Shown one piece after another: positions 16,247 to 24,766 of a DNA stretch of 64,000 nucleotides. The notes under the pieces are model-generated. The model saw nothing but the letters and a program-made list of their open reading frames with translations, did no database searches and was not told where the DNA came from. The stretch spans positions 3,727,001 through 3,791,000 of the forward strand of contig NZ_CP116339.1 in NCBI RefSeq assembly GCF_028198165.1, given 5' to 3'. Each line of letters begins with the position of its first letter. Positions within the stretch are counted from its first letter, which is position 1. The DNA comes from Pseudoxanthomonas sp. JBR18. GTDB taxonomy: Bacteria; Pseudomonadota; Gammaproteobacteria; Xanthomonadales; Xanthomonadaceae. The position numbers were made by a program, and so were the translations under genes.

Positions 16247-17437
16247 TCAGAACAACTCCACCGTGCCCGCGCCCATGTCCTGCTGTGCAACCGGCTTGTG
16301 CGGCGGACGCTCCCACTCCACGCGCATCTCGCGCAAGCGGGTCCCCACCCGCTGCAGTGCCGCGATCAGTTCGCCGTCGAACACCCCGCCACTGCGATGC
16401 AGCAGTTCCTGCAGGCCGACCGCCTCGCGGTTGATCGCGGTCAGGCGGTCCAGGTGGGTGTGGACGCCGCCCAGGGCCTGGGTGGCGATGTCCTCGAACT
16501 GCAAGGCGCGCACGGCTTCGGCGACGCTGCTGTCGATCGAGCGGCCGCACTCGGAGATCTCGCGCACGCCCTCGCCCAGGGAGCGGTTGATCGCCGCGAC
16601 GTTGTCCAGCATCGCCGCTGCCTCGTGACGCGCTTCACGTGAGCGGTCCATGTCGCGCGAGGCCATGTTGGAGACCGTCTCGCGGACCTTGGCAATGGCG
16701 TCCTTGGAGCTGTGCGCCAGTTTGCGGATCTGCTCGTTGAAGCTGGTCGAGCGCTCGGACAGGTTGCGGACCTCGTCGGCGACCACCGCGAAGCCGCGCC
16801 CGGCTTCACCGGCGCGCGCCGCTTCGATCGCCGCGTTCAGCGCCAGCAGGTTGGTCTGGTCGGCGATCGACTTGACGTCCTCCAGCAGGGCGAAGATGCC
16901 GTCCAGGTGCTGGGCCATCTCGTCGATGTGCTGGACCGTGGTGCTGCTCTGGCCGCTGACCTGCTCCAGCGCCTCGACCAGTTGTTCCATGCGCGAACTG
17001 GCATGCTGGGCGAAGCGGGCCACGTCGATGCCCGACCCGCCTTCCTCGCCGGTCCGGTCCACGATGCGGGCCAGCGCCTGGCTCTGCTGGCGCGACTTGC
17101 GGTTCATGGCCTCGAAACTGCCGCCCAGACCGGACACCGCCTGGCGGATCAGCTCGCGGGCACGCTCGATCTCGCTACGCGAGCCGTCGATCTCGTTGCT
17201 GACGAAGCTGCGCAGGTCCGAGAGCAACTGGTCCTGCTCGCGCATCGCCTTGCTTTGCTCCGGGGAGCGGCGTGAGTGGCTGTAGGTCACCCAGCCGGCA
17301 TAGCCCAGCCAGCTCAGTGTCATGGTGGTGAGGATCGCCCAGCGCATGGCGGCGGGCCAATCCAGCGCCGTGGCCAGGGGGAAGAGCAGCGTCAGGACCA
17401 GCGGAGCGGCCAGACGGATGAGGAGGCGTGAGTACAT
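16247..17437 (-). CDS. Methyl-accepting chemotaxis protein without periplasmic sensor domain
   Basis: A chemoreceptor of about 396 aa. Two closely spaced membrane helices lie at the N-terminus (around residues 8-26 and 34-52) with no periplasmic domain. The cytoplasmic signalling part contains the hairpin tip [20 protein letters not shown], the universal receptor signature for CheA/CheW contact. Helical regions on both sides would carry methylation sites. It probably senses an internal or membrane signal. The frame continues to a GTG at 17458, but the sigma-28 promoter would start transcription at about 17460, so the ATG at 17437 with GAGAA upstream is preferred. Confidence 0.92.
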   Translation of the reverse strand: MYSRLLIRLAAPLVLTLLFPLATALDWPAAMRWAILTTMTLSWLGYAGWVTYSHSRRSPEQSKAMREQDQLLSDLRSFVSNEIDGSRSEIERARELIRQAVSGLGGSFEAMNRKSRQQSQALARIVDRTGEEGGSGIDVARFAQHASSRMEQLVEALEQVSGQSSTTVQHIDEMAQHLDGIFALLEDVKSIADQTNLLALNAAIEAARAGEAGRGFAVVADEVRNLSERSTSFNEQIRKLAHSSKDAIAKVRETVSNMASRDMDRSREARHEAAAMLDNVAAINRSLGEGVREISECGRSIDSSVAEAVRALQFEDIATQALGGVHTHLDRLTAINREAVGLQELLHRSGGVFDGELIAALQRVGTRLREMRVEWERPPHKPVAQQDMGAGTVELF

Positions 17438-17465
17438 GGTCGTTCTCGGCAGAGTCACGATTGCT

Positions 17466-17492
17466 GTATCGGCCGCCCCCCCTGGGTCTTTA
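17466..17492 (-). promoter_or_regulatory. Sigma-28 promoter of the chemoreceptor gene
   Basis: On the minus strand TAAA (17492-17489), exactly 15 nt, then GCCGATAC (17473-17466) match the FliA consensus TAAA-N15-GCCGATAA at all but the last base. The predicted start near 17460 gives a 22-nt leader to the ATG at 17437. Confidence 0.85.
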
Positions 17493-17611
17493 GTCGGCCG
17501 GGTGCATCTGCGACGCCGTTCGCACCGCGTTCCAGCGCATTGGGGCGTGCGCTGGAGATGACGAAATTGAAAGGCGCGCTGCGCGATCCGCCGCTTGGTG
17601 CGTTGCGCGGC

Positions 17612-18226
17612 TTACGCCCCCAGCCAGCTGCGTGCGGCCTGGACCATGGCCTTGCGCGAGAACACGAAGTCCCAAAGGCTGCCCCCCAGCTGACGCCACA
17701 GCACCGCGGCGCGCACGGCCGCCAGCAGGATTGCGCGGATCTCCGAGACCACGCCGGGTTGGCCCAGGTAATGCGGGTTTCCCTGGATCATCACCCGCGG
17801 CCGCAGGTGACTGATCGTGTCCGAGTAGAGCGTGCCCAGAGCCGTCAGGACATCCGGATGGGTGCTGCCGCGCTCGGCGGCCTGGGGGGCGATTTCCTCC
17901 AGGCCACCGCTCACGGCGCGGACCGTGTCGGTTTCCCGGACGAAGCGGCGTTCGACCTGCAGCACCGAGAGCGCCAGGCGGGGCAGGGACGCGTCCTTGT
18001 TCTGGCCTTCGAAGTAATCACGCAGCAGGCGCAGCCCCGGCGCCAGGGACGAGGCACGGGCGTAGACGGCCTCCGTGGAAGCGGCATCGACACGGAACAC
18101 ACTGTCCAGCACCGCGCTGGCCGCACCGTCCTCGGACTGCCCGGTTTCGGCGATCCGACGCACCTGTGCCAGCGATTGGGCCAGGGCGGCCAACGCGAGC
18201 ACGCGCTCATTCAGTGGCGCGCTCAT
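17612..18226 (-). CDS. hflD: HflD homologue (YcfC family)
   Basis: HflD (204 aa) is a membrane-associated protein known in E. coli for binding phage lambda CII; its basic role is unclear. The sequence is helical and contains the family stretch [14 protein letters not shown] and the conserved [20 protein letters not shown] segment, followed by [16 protein letters not shown]. The length equals the usual 200-215 aa. Its start overlaps the mnmA stop by 4 bp (ATGA), the same mnmA-hflD arrangement as in many gammaproteobacteria. Confidence 0.95.
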   Translation of the reverse strand: MSAPLNERVLALAALAQSLAQVRRIAETGQSEDGAASAVLDSVFRVDAASTEAVYARASSLAPGLRLLRDYFEGQNKDASLPRLALSVLQVERRFVRETDTVRAVSGGLEEIAPQAAERGSTHPDVLTALGTLYSDTISHLRPRVMIQGNPHYLGQPGVVSEIRAILLAAVRAAVLWRQLGGSLWDFVFSRKAMVQAARSWLGA

Positions 18227-19344
18227 GCCGCCTGCTCCCGCAGACGCAATTCCAGCGGCGCGTTGGTCGAGGCGATCACCGCCCCGCCCAGGCAGTCCTG
18301 CCCGTCGTACAGCACCACCGATTGGCCGGGGGTGACCGCGCGTTGTGGGCGTGCAAATTCGATATCCAGTGTTCCGTCCTCAAGTACATGCACCGTGCAG
18401 GGCTCTGCGGCCTGCCGGTAGCGGGTCTGCGCACTGCAGTCGATGCGGGCGGCGGGCGCGGCGCCGGCGACCCAATGCATCGATTCACTGCGCAGGCGGG
18501 TGGAGTGCAGATAGGGACTGGCGGTGTCCTGATCGACATAGAGCACATTGCCGGTCACGTCCTTACCCACGACATACCAGGGCGCCGCGGCACGCCCGCG
18601 GACGCCGCCGATGTTCAGCCCCTCGCGCTGCCCCAGGGTAAAGAAGAACACGCCGGGATGCTGGCCGATGACCGCGCCATCCGGGTCGCGCATCTCCCCG
18701 GTCTTGGCTGGCAGGTACTGGCCGAGGAACTGGCGGAAATCGCGCTCGCCGATGAAGCAGATGCCGGTCGAATCCTTCTTGTCGTGGACCGGCAGCCCAG
18801 CCTGGCGTGCGATTCCGCGCAGATCCGGCTTGTGCAGGTGGCCGATCGGAAACAGGGTCGCGGCCAGCTGCTCCTGCCCGAGCTGATGCAGGAAGTAGCT
18901 CTGGTCCTTGGCCGTGTCCACCCCGCGCAGCAGGTGCCAGCGGCGTCCCCGCTGCTCGACCCGGGCGTAGTGGCCGGTGGCGATCTTCTCGGCGCCCAGT
19001 TCACGGGCCGCGTCGATGAAATGCTTGAACTTGACCTCGCGGTTACACAGCACGTCCGGGTTGGGCGTGCGCCCAGCGGCGTATTCCGCCAGGAAATGCG
19101 CGAACACCCCATTCCAGTATTCCTGCGAGAAATCGCGAAAGTGAAAGGGCAAGCCCAGCCGCCCGCAAACCGCCACCGCGTCGCGCCGGTCGTCCTCGGC
19201 GCGGCAATCGCCGCTGCCGTCGTCGGACCAGTTCTGCATGAACAGCCCCGCGGCCGGAACCCCCGAGCGGACCAGTTCCAGCGCGGCCACCGACGAGTCG
19301 ACCCCGCCGGACACACCGACCACCACGCGCGGGGCGGTGCTCAT
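18223..19344 (-). CDS. mnmA: tRNA-specific 2-thiouridylase MnmA
   Basis: MnmA adds sulfur to U34 of tRNA for Lys, Glu and Gln. The 373-aa protein has the PP-loop [10 protein letters not shown] (10-19), the tRNA-binding segment [16 protein letters not shown] with catalytic C100, and the second catalytic cysteine C196 in STGICFIGE. The length fits the family. The ATG at 19344 forms an ATGA overlap with the Nudix gene upstream, and the stop overlaps the hflD start in the same way, so the three genes are one translationally coupled operon nudJ-mnmA-hflD. Confidence 0.97.
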   Translation of the reverse strand: MSTAPRVVVGVSGGVDSSVAALELVRSGVPAAGLFMQNWSDDGSGDCRAEDDRRDAVAVCGRLGLPFHFRDFSQEYWNGVFAHFLAEYAAGRTPNPDVLCNREVKFKHFIDAARELGAEKIATGHYARVEQRGRRWHLLRGVDTAKDQSYFLHQLGQEQLAATLFPIGHLHKPDLRGIARQAGLPVHDKKDSTGICFIGERDFRQFLGQYLPAKTGEMRDPDGAVIGQHPGVFFFTLGQREGLNIGGVRGRAAAPWYVVGKDVTGNVLYVDQDTASPYLHSTRLRSESMHWVAGAAPAARIDCSAQTRYRQAAEPCTVHVLEDGTLDIEFARPQRAVTPGQSVVLYDGQDCLGGAVIASTNAPLELRLREQAA

Positions 19345-19802
19345 GCCAGCTGCGCCACCGCGGACAGCGGCAAGCGGCGTCCGGCCAGGTAATCGGCGGC
19401 CACCCGCCACACCAGCGGACTGCGATGTCGCGCCTGCGCCTGGCGCAGTTCGTCCGGCGTCATCCACAGTGCCCGGACGATGCCCTCGTCGAGCGCGCGC
19501 GCCGCGTCGTGGGAGACCGGCTCGCCTGCGAAAGCAAAGCGCAGGTAGTGCCGGCCGGTTTCGGCCTTCCACTGGTAGGCGCCTACGAAATGGGTCAGGC
19601 GCACCGTCCAGCCGCTTTCCTCGAGCGTCTCCCGCAAGGCGGCGTCCTGCAGGCTCTCGTCTGGCTCGAGGTGGCCGGCTGGCTGGTTCAGGACCAGTCG
19701 TCCCTCGGCGTGCTCCTCGACCAGCAGCAGGCGCCCGTCGCGCACCACGATGGTCGCCACCGTGGTATCGGGCTGCCAAAAACGGTCATCCGGGAAGCTC
19801 AT
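19341..19802 (-). CDS. nudJ: Nudix hydrolase, NudJ type
   Basis: A Nudix phosphohydrolase of 153 aa. The Nudix box spans about residues 43-65: [17 protein letters not shown] followed by LEESGW, which satisfies the G-x5-E-x7-REUxEExGU rule for Mg-dependent pyrophosphate cleavage. [17 protein letters not shown] at the start and the GHL box are characteristic of NudJ/YmfB, which hydrolyses nucleoside di- and triphosphates and HMP-PP. It precedes mnmA with a 4-bp overlap, as nudJ does in E. coli. It is transcribed away from clpS. Confidence 0.92.
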   Translation of the reverse strand: MSFPDDRFWQPDTTVATIVVRDGRLLLVEEHAEGRLVLNQPAGHLEPDESLQDAALRETLEESGWTVRLTHFVGAYQWKAETGRHYLRFAFAGEPVSHDAARALDEGIVRALWMTPDELRQAQARHRSPLVWRVAADYLAGRRLPLSAVAQLA

Positions 19803-19932
19803 CGTGATCCATTCCTTGTCGACATTGGCCCGATATTGGGACAGTCGCAGGTGAAATCATCCTGGCGGTAAAACGGGCGGGCAGGGCACATCGTGCAAAT
19901 TGTGCGTGCGCGGACGCAGCCCGTCCATTCCG

Positions 19933-19938
19933 TATAAT
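19933..19938 (+). promoter_or_regulatory. -10 element of clpS, six bases before the start codon
   Basis: A perfect TATAAT lies 6 nt upstream of the clpS ATG, so transcription should start at or within a base of the A of the ATG. No clear -35 element and no ribosome-binding site are visible. The layout indicates a leaderless mRNA. Confidence 0.65.
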
Positions 19939-19944
19939 TGCCGC

Positions 19945-20265
19945 ATGCCCCGCACCCCCGAACACGAGCAAGACCATGGCGTCCTGGTGGAAACCGGAAA
20001 GCCGGAGGTCACCCCGCCGCCCCTGTATCAGGTCCTGCTGCTCAACGACGACTACACACCGATGGATTTCGTGATCACGGTGCTGCAGCAGTTCTTCAAC
20101 ATGGACCTGGAGAAGGCCACCCAGGTGATGCTGCACGTCCACACCCGCGGACGCGGCGTGTGCGGCGTCTACACACGCGAAGTGGCAGAGTCGAAGGTGG
20201 CCCAGGTCAACGAGTATTCGAGGATGAGTCAGCATCCTTTGCTGTGCACGATGGAACAGTCCTGA
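19945..20265 (+). CDS. clpS: ClpAP adaptor protein ClpS
   Basis: ClpS (106 aa) binds N-degron substrates and passes them to ClpA. After a variable 30-residue N-terminal tail, the core shows [17 protein letters not shown] and [17 protein letters not shown], which contain the residues that hold the N-terminal hydrophobic residue of substrates; the end is [10 protein letters not shown]. The frame continues upstream to 19900, but a perfect TATAAT lies between, so the ATG at 19945 is chosen. It has no Shine-Dalgarno and is probably leaderless. clpA follows 109 bp downstream. Confidence 0.96.
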   Translation: MPRTPEHEQDHGVLVETGKPEVTPPPLYQVLLLNDDYTPMDFVITVLQQFFNMDLEKATQVMLHVHTRGRGVCGVYTREVAESKVAQVNEYSRMSQHPLLCTMEQS

Positions 20266-20290
20266 GCCAGCCGCCCGTATCGCGCAACCC

Positions 20291-20309
20291 GCGCTGAATA
20301 GGTCAGCGC
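20291..20309. terminator. Hairpin between clpS and clpA
   Basis: GCGCTGA, a 5-nt loop and TCAGCGC form a perfect 7-bp stem 26 bp after clpS. There is no T tract, so it may attenuate read-through or stabilise the clpS 3' end rather than terminate fully. Confidence 0.4.
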
Positions 20310-20374
20310 AAGGCAGTTGTGGAAATTCCCGCTACAGGCCGCATATTGTTGGCAACAGCAGTTGGGAGCGACCC

Positions 20375-22660
20375 ATGTTCAGCAAAGATCTCGAGCAGAC
20401 GATCGGCCAGTGCTACAAGCGTGCCCGCGAGGCGCGGCACGAATTCATGACGGTCGAACACTTGCTGCTCGCCCTCCTCGACAACCCGTCCGCGCAGGCG
20501 GTCCTGAAGGCCACCGGCGCCGACACCGGGCGTTTGCGCCTGGATCTGGACCAGGCGGTCGAGGCCTCGGTCTCGCGCCTGGCCGAGGACGATGGACGCG
20601 ACACCCAGCCCACGCTGGGCTTCCAGCGCGTGCTGCAGCGGGCCGTCTACCACGTCCAGTCCTCCGGCAAGAAGGAAGTCACCGGCGCCAATGTGCTGGT
20701 GGCGATCTTCGGCGAGAAGGATTCCCACGCGGTGTACTTCCTGAATCAGCAGGACGTCACCCGCCTGGACATCGTCAATTACCTGTCCCACGGCATCGCC
20801 CGGCAGGGCGAGGGCGAGGCGCAGGGATCGGCCGAACCCGGCGAGGGCAAGGCAGAAGGCGGCGAAAGCGAAGCCAAGGGCGACGCGTTGGCCGAATACG
20901 CCAGCAACCTCAACGACGCGGCCCGCAACGGCAGGATCGATCCGCTGGTCGGGCGCGGCGAGGAAATCGAGCGCACCATCCAGGTCCTGTGCCGCCGCCG
21001 CAAGAACAATCCGCTCTACGTCGGCGAGGCCGGCGTGGGCAAGACGGCCCTGGCCGAAGGTCTGGCCAAGCGCATCGTCGACGGCGAGGTGCCCGAAGTC
21101 CTGGAGGATGCTGTCATCTATTCGTTGGACCTGGGCGCGCTGGTTGCGGGGACCAAGTATCGCGGCGACTTCGAAAAGCGTCTCAAGGCCGTGCTGAGCG
21201 CGCTGAAGAAGGTGCCCAATGCGGTGCTGTTCATCGACGAGATCCACACGATCATCGGCGCCGGATCGGCCTCTGGCGGCACCATGGATGCCTCCAATCT
21301 GATCAAGCCGGCCCTGGCGTCGGGCGAGCTGCGCTGCATCGGGTCGACCACCTTCCAGGAATATCGCGGCATCTTCGAAAAGGACCGCGCCCTGGCGCGC
21401 CGTTTCCAGAAGATCGACGTGGTCGAGCCGACCATCAGCGAGACCTACGAGATTTTGCTGGGCCTGAAGGCCAAGTACGAGTCGCACCACAACGTCAGCT
21501 ACGCCGACGAGGCGCTGCAGGCCGCGGTGGACCTGTCGGTCAAGCACATCGGGGACCGCTTGCTGCCGGACAAGGCGATCGACGTGATCGACGAAGCCGG
21601 TGCCCGACAGCGCCTGCTGCCTGAAGAGCAGCGCAAGACCCTGATCGACGTGGAAGAGATCGAGACCATCGTGGCCAAGATGGCGCGCATCCCGGCCAAG
21701 CAGGTCAGTGCGACCGACAAGGACGTGCTGCAGCATCTGGATCGCAACCTGAAGATGGTCATCTTCGGCCAGGATCCGGCGATCGATTCGCTGGCGTCGG
21801 CCATCAAGCTGGCGCGCAGCGGCCTGGGCAATCCGGACAAGCCGATCGGCAACTTCCTGTTCGCGGGCCCGACCGGCGTGGGCAAGACCGAGGTGACCCG
21901 CCAGTTGGCCATGCAGCTGGGCATCGAGCTGGTGCGCTTCGACATGTCCGAGTACATGGAGCCGCATTCGATCAGCCGCCTGATCGGTGCGCCTCCCGGC
22001 TACGTCGGATTCGACCAGGGCGGTTTGCTGACCGAGAAGATCGTCAAGACGCCGCACTGCGTGCTGCTGCTGGACGAGGTCGAGAAGGCGCACCCCGACA
22101 TCTTCAACATCCTGCTGCAGGTCATGGACCGCGGCGTGCTAACCGACACCAACGGGCGCGAGGCCAACTTCAAGAACGTGATCCTAGTGATGACGACCAA
22201 TGCGGGTGCGGCGCAGGCCTCGCGTCGGTCGATCGGCTTCACCAAGCAGGATCACTCCACCGATGCGATGGAAGTCATCCGCCGCGGCTTCACCCCGGAA
22301 TTCCGCAATCGCCTGGATGCGATCGTGCAGTTCCAGGCACTGGGCTTCGACCACATCCTGCGCGTGGTCGACAAGTTCATGATCGAACTGGAGATGCTGC
22401 TACACGAAAAGCACGTCACCCTGTCGGCCACGCCCGAGGCGCGCGACTGGCTGGCCCAGCATGGTTTCGATCCGCAGATGGGCGCCCGCCCGATGGCCCG
22501 CGTGATCCAGGACAAGATCAAGCGTCCGCTGGCTGACGAGCTGCTGTTTGGCAAGCTGATAGAGGGCGGCAAGGTCAGCATCGACGTCAAGGACGACGAG
22601 CTCGTCGTCACCGCCCAGCCCGAGCCCGAGCGGCTGCTGCCGGCGACCGTGGAGGACTGA
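20375..22660 (+). CDS. clpA: ATP-dependent Clp protease ATPase subunit ClpA
   Basis: ClpA (761 aa) is the AAA+ unfoldase that feeds substrates, including ClpS cargo, to ClpP. Domains in order: Clp_N double repeat (about 1-145), AAA1 with Walker A GEAGVGKT (about 217) and Walker B LFIDEIH (about 286), and AAA2 with Walker A GPTGVGKT (about 499) and Walker B LLLLDEVEK (about 563). A C-terminal D2-small domain with FDPQMGARPMARVIQ follows. An acidic, glycine-rich linker (about 148-170) joins the N domain. The ribosome-binding site GGGAGCG precedes the ATG. The length matches the family. Confidence 0.98.
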   Translation: MFSKDLEQTIGQCYKRAREARHEFMTVEHLLLALLDNPSAQAVLKATGADTGRLRLDLDQAVEASVSRLAEDDGRDTQPTLGFQRVLQRAVYHVQSSGKKEVTGANVLVAIFGEKDSHAVYFLNQQDVTRLDIVNYLSHGIARQGEGEAQGSAEPGEGKAEGGESEAKGDALAEYASNLNDAARNGRIDPLVGRGEEIERTIQVLCRRRKNNPLYVGEAGVGKTALAEGLAKRIVDGEVPEVLEDAVIYSLDLGALVAGTKYRGDFEKRLKAVLSALKKVPNAVLFIDEIHTIIGAGSASGGTMDASNLIKPALASGELRCIGSTTFQEYRGIFEKDRALARRFQKIDVVEPTISETYEILLGLKAKYESHHNVSYADEALQAAVDLSVKHIGDRLLPDKAIDVIDEAGARQRLLPEEQRKTLIDVEEIETIVAKMARIPAKQVSATDKDVLQHLDRNLKMVIFGQDPAIDSLASAIKLARSGLGNPDKPIGNFLFAGPTGVGKTEVTRQLAMQLGIELVRFDMSEYMEPHSISRLIGAPPGYVGFDQGGLLTEKIVKTPHCVLLLDEVEKAHPDIFNILLQVMDRGVLTDTNGREANFKNVILVMTTNAGAAQASRRSIGFTKQDHSTDAMEVIRRGFTPEFRNRLDAIVQFQALGFDHILRVVDKFMIELEMLLHEKHVTLSATPEARDWLAQHGFDPQMGARPMARVIQDKIKRPLADELLFGKLIEGGKVSIDVKDDELVVTAQPEPERLLPATVED

Positions 22661-22711
22661 TCTTCGGTCCATCTGGCGCCGGCGATTGGCCAAAGCCAAT
22701 ATAAGAAGAAG

Positions 22712-22743
22712 GGAAGGCGGCCTTGCGTCGTCTTCCTCGTTTT
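22712..22743 (+). terminator. Weak candidate terminator of clpA
   Basis: GGAAG and CTTCC pair across a 15-nt GC-rich loop and are followed by CGTTTT about 80 bp after the clpA stop. A second perfect hairpin (ATTGGC-CAAA-GCCAAT, 22685-22700) lies just before it. Either or both may end the clpA transcript in front of the convergent infA gene. Confidence 0.35.
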
Positions 22744-22813
22744 CCAGGCTGAGAGGCGGATCCGTGCGCCGTCGTTTGCAGCGGTGCCAGGGGCGCGCTC
22801 CTCGACGTAACGC

Positions 22814-22839
22814 AAAAAGGCAGCCTCTCGGCTGCCTCT
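22814..22839 (-). terminator. Rho-independent terminator of infA
   Basis: On the minus strand GGCAGCC-GAGA-GGCTGCC is followed directly by TTTTTG. This is a textbook intrinsic terminator 30 bp after the infA stop codon. Confidence 0.92.
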
Positions 22840-22865
22840 GCGGTCGGCGCTGCAAGCGCGGCCCG

Positions 22866-23084
22866 TTATTTCATGCGGTAGGTGATGCGGCCCTTGGTCA
22901 GGTCGTAGGGCGTCATTTCGACCTTCACCCGGTCACCGGTCAGGATGCGAATGTAGTTCTTGCGCATGCGGCCGGAGATATGGGCGATGATCTCGTGGCC
23001 GTTTTCCAGGCGCACGCGGAACATGGTGTTGGGCAGCGTCTCGGTGACGGCGCCTTCGAATTCGATTGAATCGTCTTTCGACAT
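22866..23084 (-). CDS. infA: Translation initiation factor IF-1
   Basis: IF-1 (72 aa) occupies the ribosomal A site during initiation. The sequence is a full-length S1/OB-fold protein of exactly the canonical length, with [19 protein letters not shown] at the start, [17 protein letters not shown] in the middle and [18 protein letters not shown] at the end. It is monocistronic: an intrinsic terminator follows it, and a sigma-70 promoter precedes it. It normally neighbours aat in this family; here a foreign insert lies between, starting only 7 bp upstream of the -35 box. Confidence 0.98.
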   Translation of the reverse strand: MSKDDSIEFEGAVTETLPNTMFRVRLENGHEIIAHISGRMRKNYIRILTGDRVKVEMTPYDLTKGRITYRMK

Positions 23085-23134
23085 GGATGCCTGCTGAGAG
23101 TGCGGGCGGACCGGGCGGGCCCGCGAAGCCAGTC

Positions 23135-23163
23135 ATTATAACCTGAAGCTGGTGTCACCGCAA
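23135..23163 (-). promoter_or_regulatory. Sigma-70 promoter of infA
   Basis: On the minus strand TTGCGG (23163-23158), a 17-nt spacer and a perfect TATAAT (23140-23135). The predicted start near 23128 gives a leader of about 44 nt. The duplicated aat end begins at 23171, so the insertion left this promoter intact. Confidence 0.82.
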
Positions 23164-23170
23164 AAAATGC

Positions 23171-23519
23171 GTTAAGCCACGCACAGTGTGGCGGCTGGCA
23201 GATGACCCACCGGCGTGGTCCAGGGGCCGATCCGGCCCTCCTGCTTCACCAAGCCTGCAATCTTGCGCAGGAAGCGGTCTCGTGGCATCGGCTCGGCGCC
23301 CATGCGGGTCAGGTGATCGTTGGCGACCTGGGCGTCGATCAGCGGCCAGCCCCAGCCCCGCAGCACGTGGGACAGGCCTGCGAGGGCGGCTTTCGAACCT
23401 CCCGAGCATGCCGAGAACATGCTCTCCCCGAAAAACATGCGACCGATCGCCACGCCGTAGATGCCGCCGACGAGCGTGCCGGTGTCATCCCAGAACTCCA
23501 GCGAATGCGCGTGTCCGAG
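23171..23519. repeat. Direct repeat copy 1 (aat 3' end), 349 bp
   Basis: This segment aligns without gaps to 25701-26049, with 14 mismatches by eye (about 96 % identity). It begins one base beyond the aat stop codon and ends inside the gene. Both edges on the insert side are sharp. The two copies frame the 2181-bp foreign segment. Confidence 0.93.
23172..23519 (-). pseudogene. aat 3'-end fragment (duplicate, lacks the 5' half)
   Basis: The last 116 codons of leucyl/phenylalanyl-tRNA--protein transferase, including EFWDDTGTLVGGIYGVAIG and the end PAATLCVA, are present without a start or the N-terminal half. Most of its differences from the intact gene at 25702-26448 are silent or conservative. 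It is joined at 23519/23520 to the C-terminal part of a broken lysR gene. It cannot make a working enzyme. Its location next to infA is the native place of an aat 3' end, so it marks the left edge of an integration event. Confidence 0.92.
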
Positions 23520-23996
23520 ACCATGTCCTGCGGAATCGTCTCCATCAGGCGCACGCCTGCATCGAACCCCTATTCCACGACATCGACGAGACGTCCTTCC
23601 GAAACCAGATCGAGCTCGACGTCGGGATAGCGATCCAGGAACGGAGGCACGACGTGTCTCGGGAGGATACGGGCACCGCTCTTGTTGGCATTGATCCGCA
23701 GCGTGCCGGTCGGCATGCCGCGCTCCTCAGAAAGGGTATCGAGCGCCTGATCGAGATCCTGAAGAACCGGGTGGAACCGGGTGGAACCGAGCGAGCATCC
23801 GGGCGCCAGCCTGGGTCAGTGACACGCGGCGTGTCGTCCGGTCGAAAAGCCGGATGCCCAGTTTGCCCTCGAGTCCGATGATCGTGTGGCTGAGCGCGGA
23901 GCGCGAGACCCCCATGACGTCTGCCGCCCTGCGAAAGCTGAGGTGACTGGCCACTGCCGTGAAGGCGGCCAGGTCATTCAGGCTGGGACGCACCAT
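23520..23996 (-). pseudogene. LysR-family regulator, broken three times
   Basis: The N-terminal winged helix is intact (LNDLAAFTAVASHLSFRRAA, then MGVSRSALSHTIIGLEGKLG). After about 75 residues a 10-bp tandem duplication (23765-23784) shifts the frame. Removing one unit restores a normal LysR linker and effector domain, reading through TLRINANKSGARILPRHVV. A TAG at 23570-23572 then interrupts that restored frame before GFDAGVRLMETIPQDMV. The gene finally ends at the junction with the aat fragment and lacks most of its effector domain. It is divergent from the lipocalin and SDR genes, the usual place for their regulator. It is non-functional as sequenced. Confidence 0.9.
23765..23784. repeat. 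10-bp tandem duplication that frameshifts lysR
   Basis: Two adjacent copies of AACCGGGTGG, followed by the partial third unit AACCG. Removing one copy restores the LysR reading frame, which shows the duplication is the causal lesion or a sequencing artefact. Confidence 0.85.
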
Positions 23997-24212
23997 TCGT
24001 GATTATTCCTCACCACCTCATCCCATATTGAAGATCTTATAACACCAACCCCCGTGATTTACATTCGCAGACTTGCAAACGGGTAATCGCCTGAAGAAAA
24101 CATGGTTCATCACCGGCAGGCACTCGAGGCGCAGTGGGAAGTCGCCCATTCCACCGACCGCCAGGCTCCGTGAAGTCGCCGCAACCTAGACACCAGGAAC
24201 AGAGGAAAAAAC
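23997..24212. promoter_or_regulatory. AT-richer divergent control region between lysR and the lipocalin gene
   Basis: About 216 bp without a gene. It contains the palindrome AAGATCTT (24031-24038) embedded in ATTG-N-ATCTTATAAC, plausible as a LysR-type T-N11-A site, and several AT-rich -10-like strings (CATATT, TATAAC). The ribosome-binding site GAGGAA lies just before the lipocalin ATG. The regulatory role is inferred from layout only. Confidence 0.4.
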
Positions 24213-24710
24213 ATGTCTATTCGTCCCGTCATGCTGGCGCTCGCCCTCGGCACCTTGTCCTCATTCGCCTTCGCACAGACCAGCGCTGAAAATCAGGTAC
24301 TGGGCACATGGAAAATGGTATCGGCGACGATTGACCCTGCCGGAAAGAATATTACCGCCTATGGAGAAAAGCCCAACAGTCTCCTCGTCTTTACGCCCGA
24401 TATGCACTTCGTGGAGGTACTTACCGACGCCGACACGCCTCGTTTTGCGTCCAATGCGCGCGGTGAGGGGACGGATAAAGAGAACCGTATGGCGATGTCA
24501 CGCAGTATCGGATTCTTCGGCACCTATACTGTCGACAGCAATGGAGAATTTAGCGGAAACCGTGTCTTGGGTTCGACATTCCCAAATTGGGTGGGCAGCG
24601 TGCGGACCCGTGACGATCTGACGCTTACTGTTGATGGTGACCGCATGTCCGAGAGATTTCGGCGGCCCGAGGGCACCGAGATCCAGATCGAATGGCGACG
24701 CGTCAAATAA
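24213..24710 (+). CDS. Secreted lipocalin-like domain protein
   Basis: A protein of 165 aa with a clear signal peptide (MSIRPVMLALALGTLSSFAFA, cleavage after about residue 21). The mature part opens ENQVLGTWKMVSATID, the GxW start of lipocalin-like beta barrels, and continues with a barrel-like pattern ending IQIEWRRVK. Proteins of this family are often encoded beside SDR oxidoreductases under LysR control, as here; the ligand is unknown. It has a good GAGGAA ribosome-binding site. Codon use is less GC-biased than in flanking genes, consistent with transfer. Confidence 0.75.
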   Translation: MSIRPVMLALALGTLSSFAFAQTSAENQVLGTWKMVSATIDPAGKNITAYGEKPNSLLVFTPDMHFVEVLTDADTPRFASNARGEGTDKENRMAMSRSIGFFGTYTVDSNGEFSGNRVLGSTFPNWVGSVRTRDDLTLTVDGDRMSERFRRPEGTEIQIEWRRVK

Positions 24711-24766
24711 GGTGAGAGGCCGCAGGACTGCGGACGGCAAGGCCCCCTTCATCGAGTTGAACAATC

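Noticed and set aside
20303..22093. A 596-codon open frame opposite clpA
   Set aside because: It is the complement of a perfectly conserved AAA+ protein; the composition (L, V, D, H, Q rich, no motif) is that of a GC-bias artefact.
23459..23519. A second functional aat start in the duplicated fragment
   Set aside because: The fragment lacks the N-terminal half and is fused to lysR sequence; no upstream start codon gives a complete enzyme.
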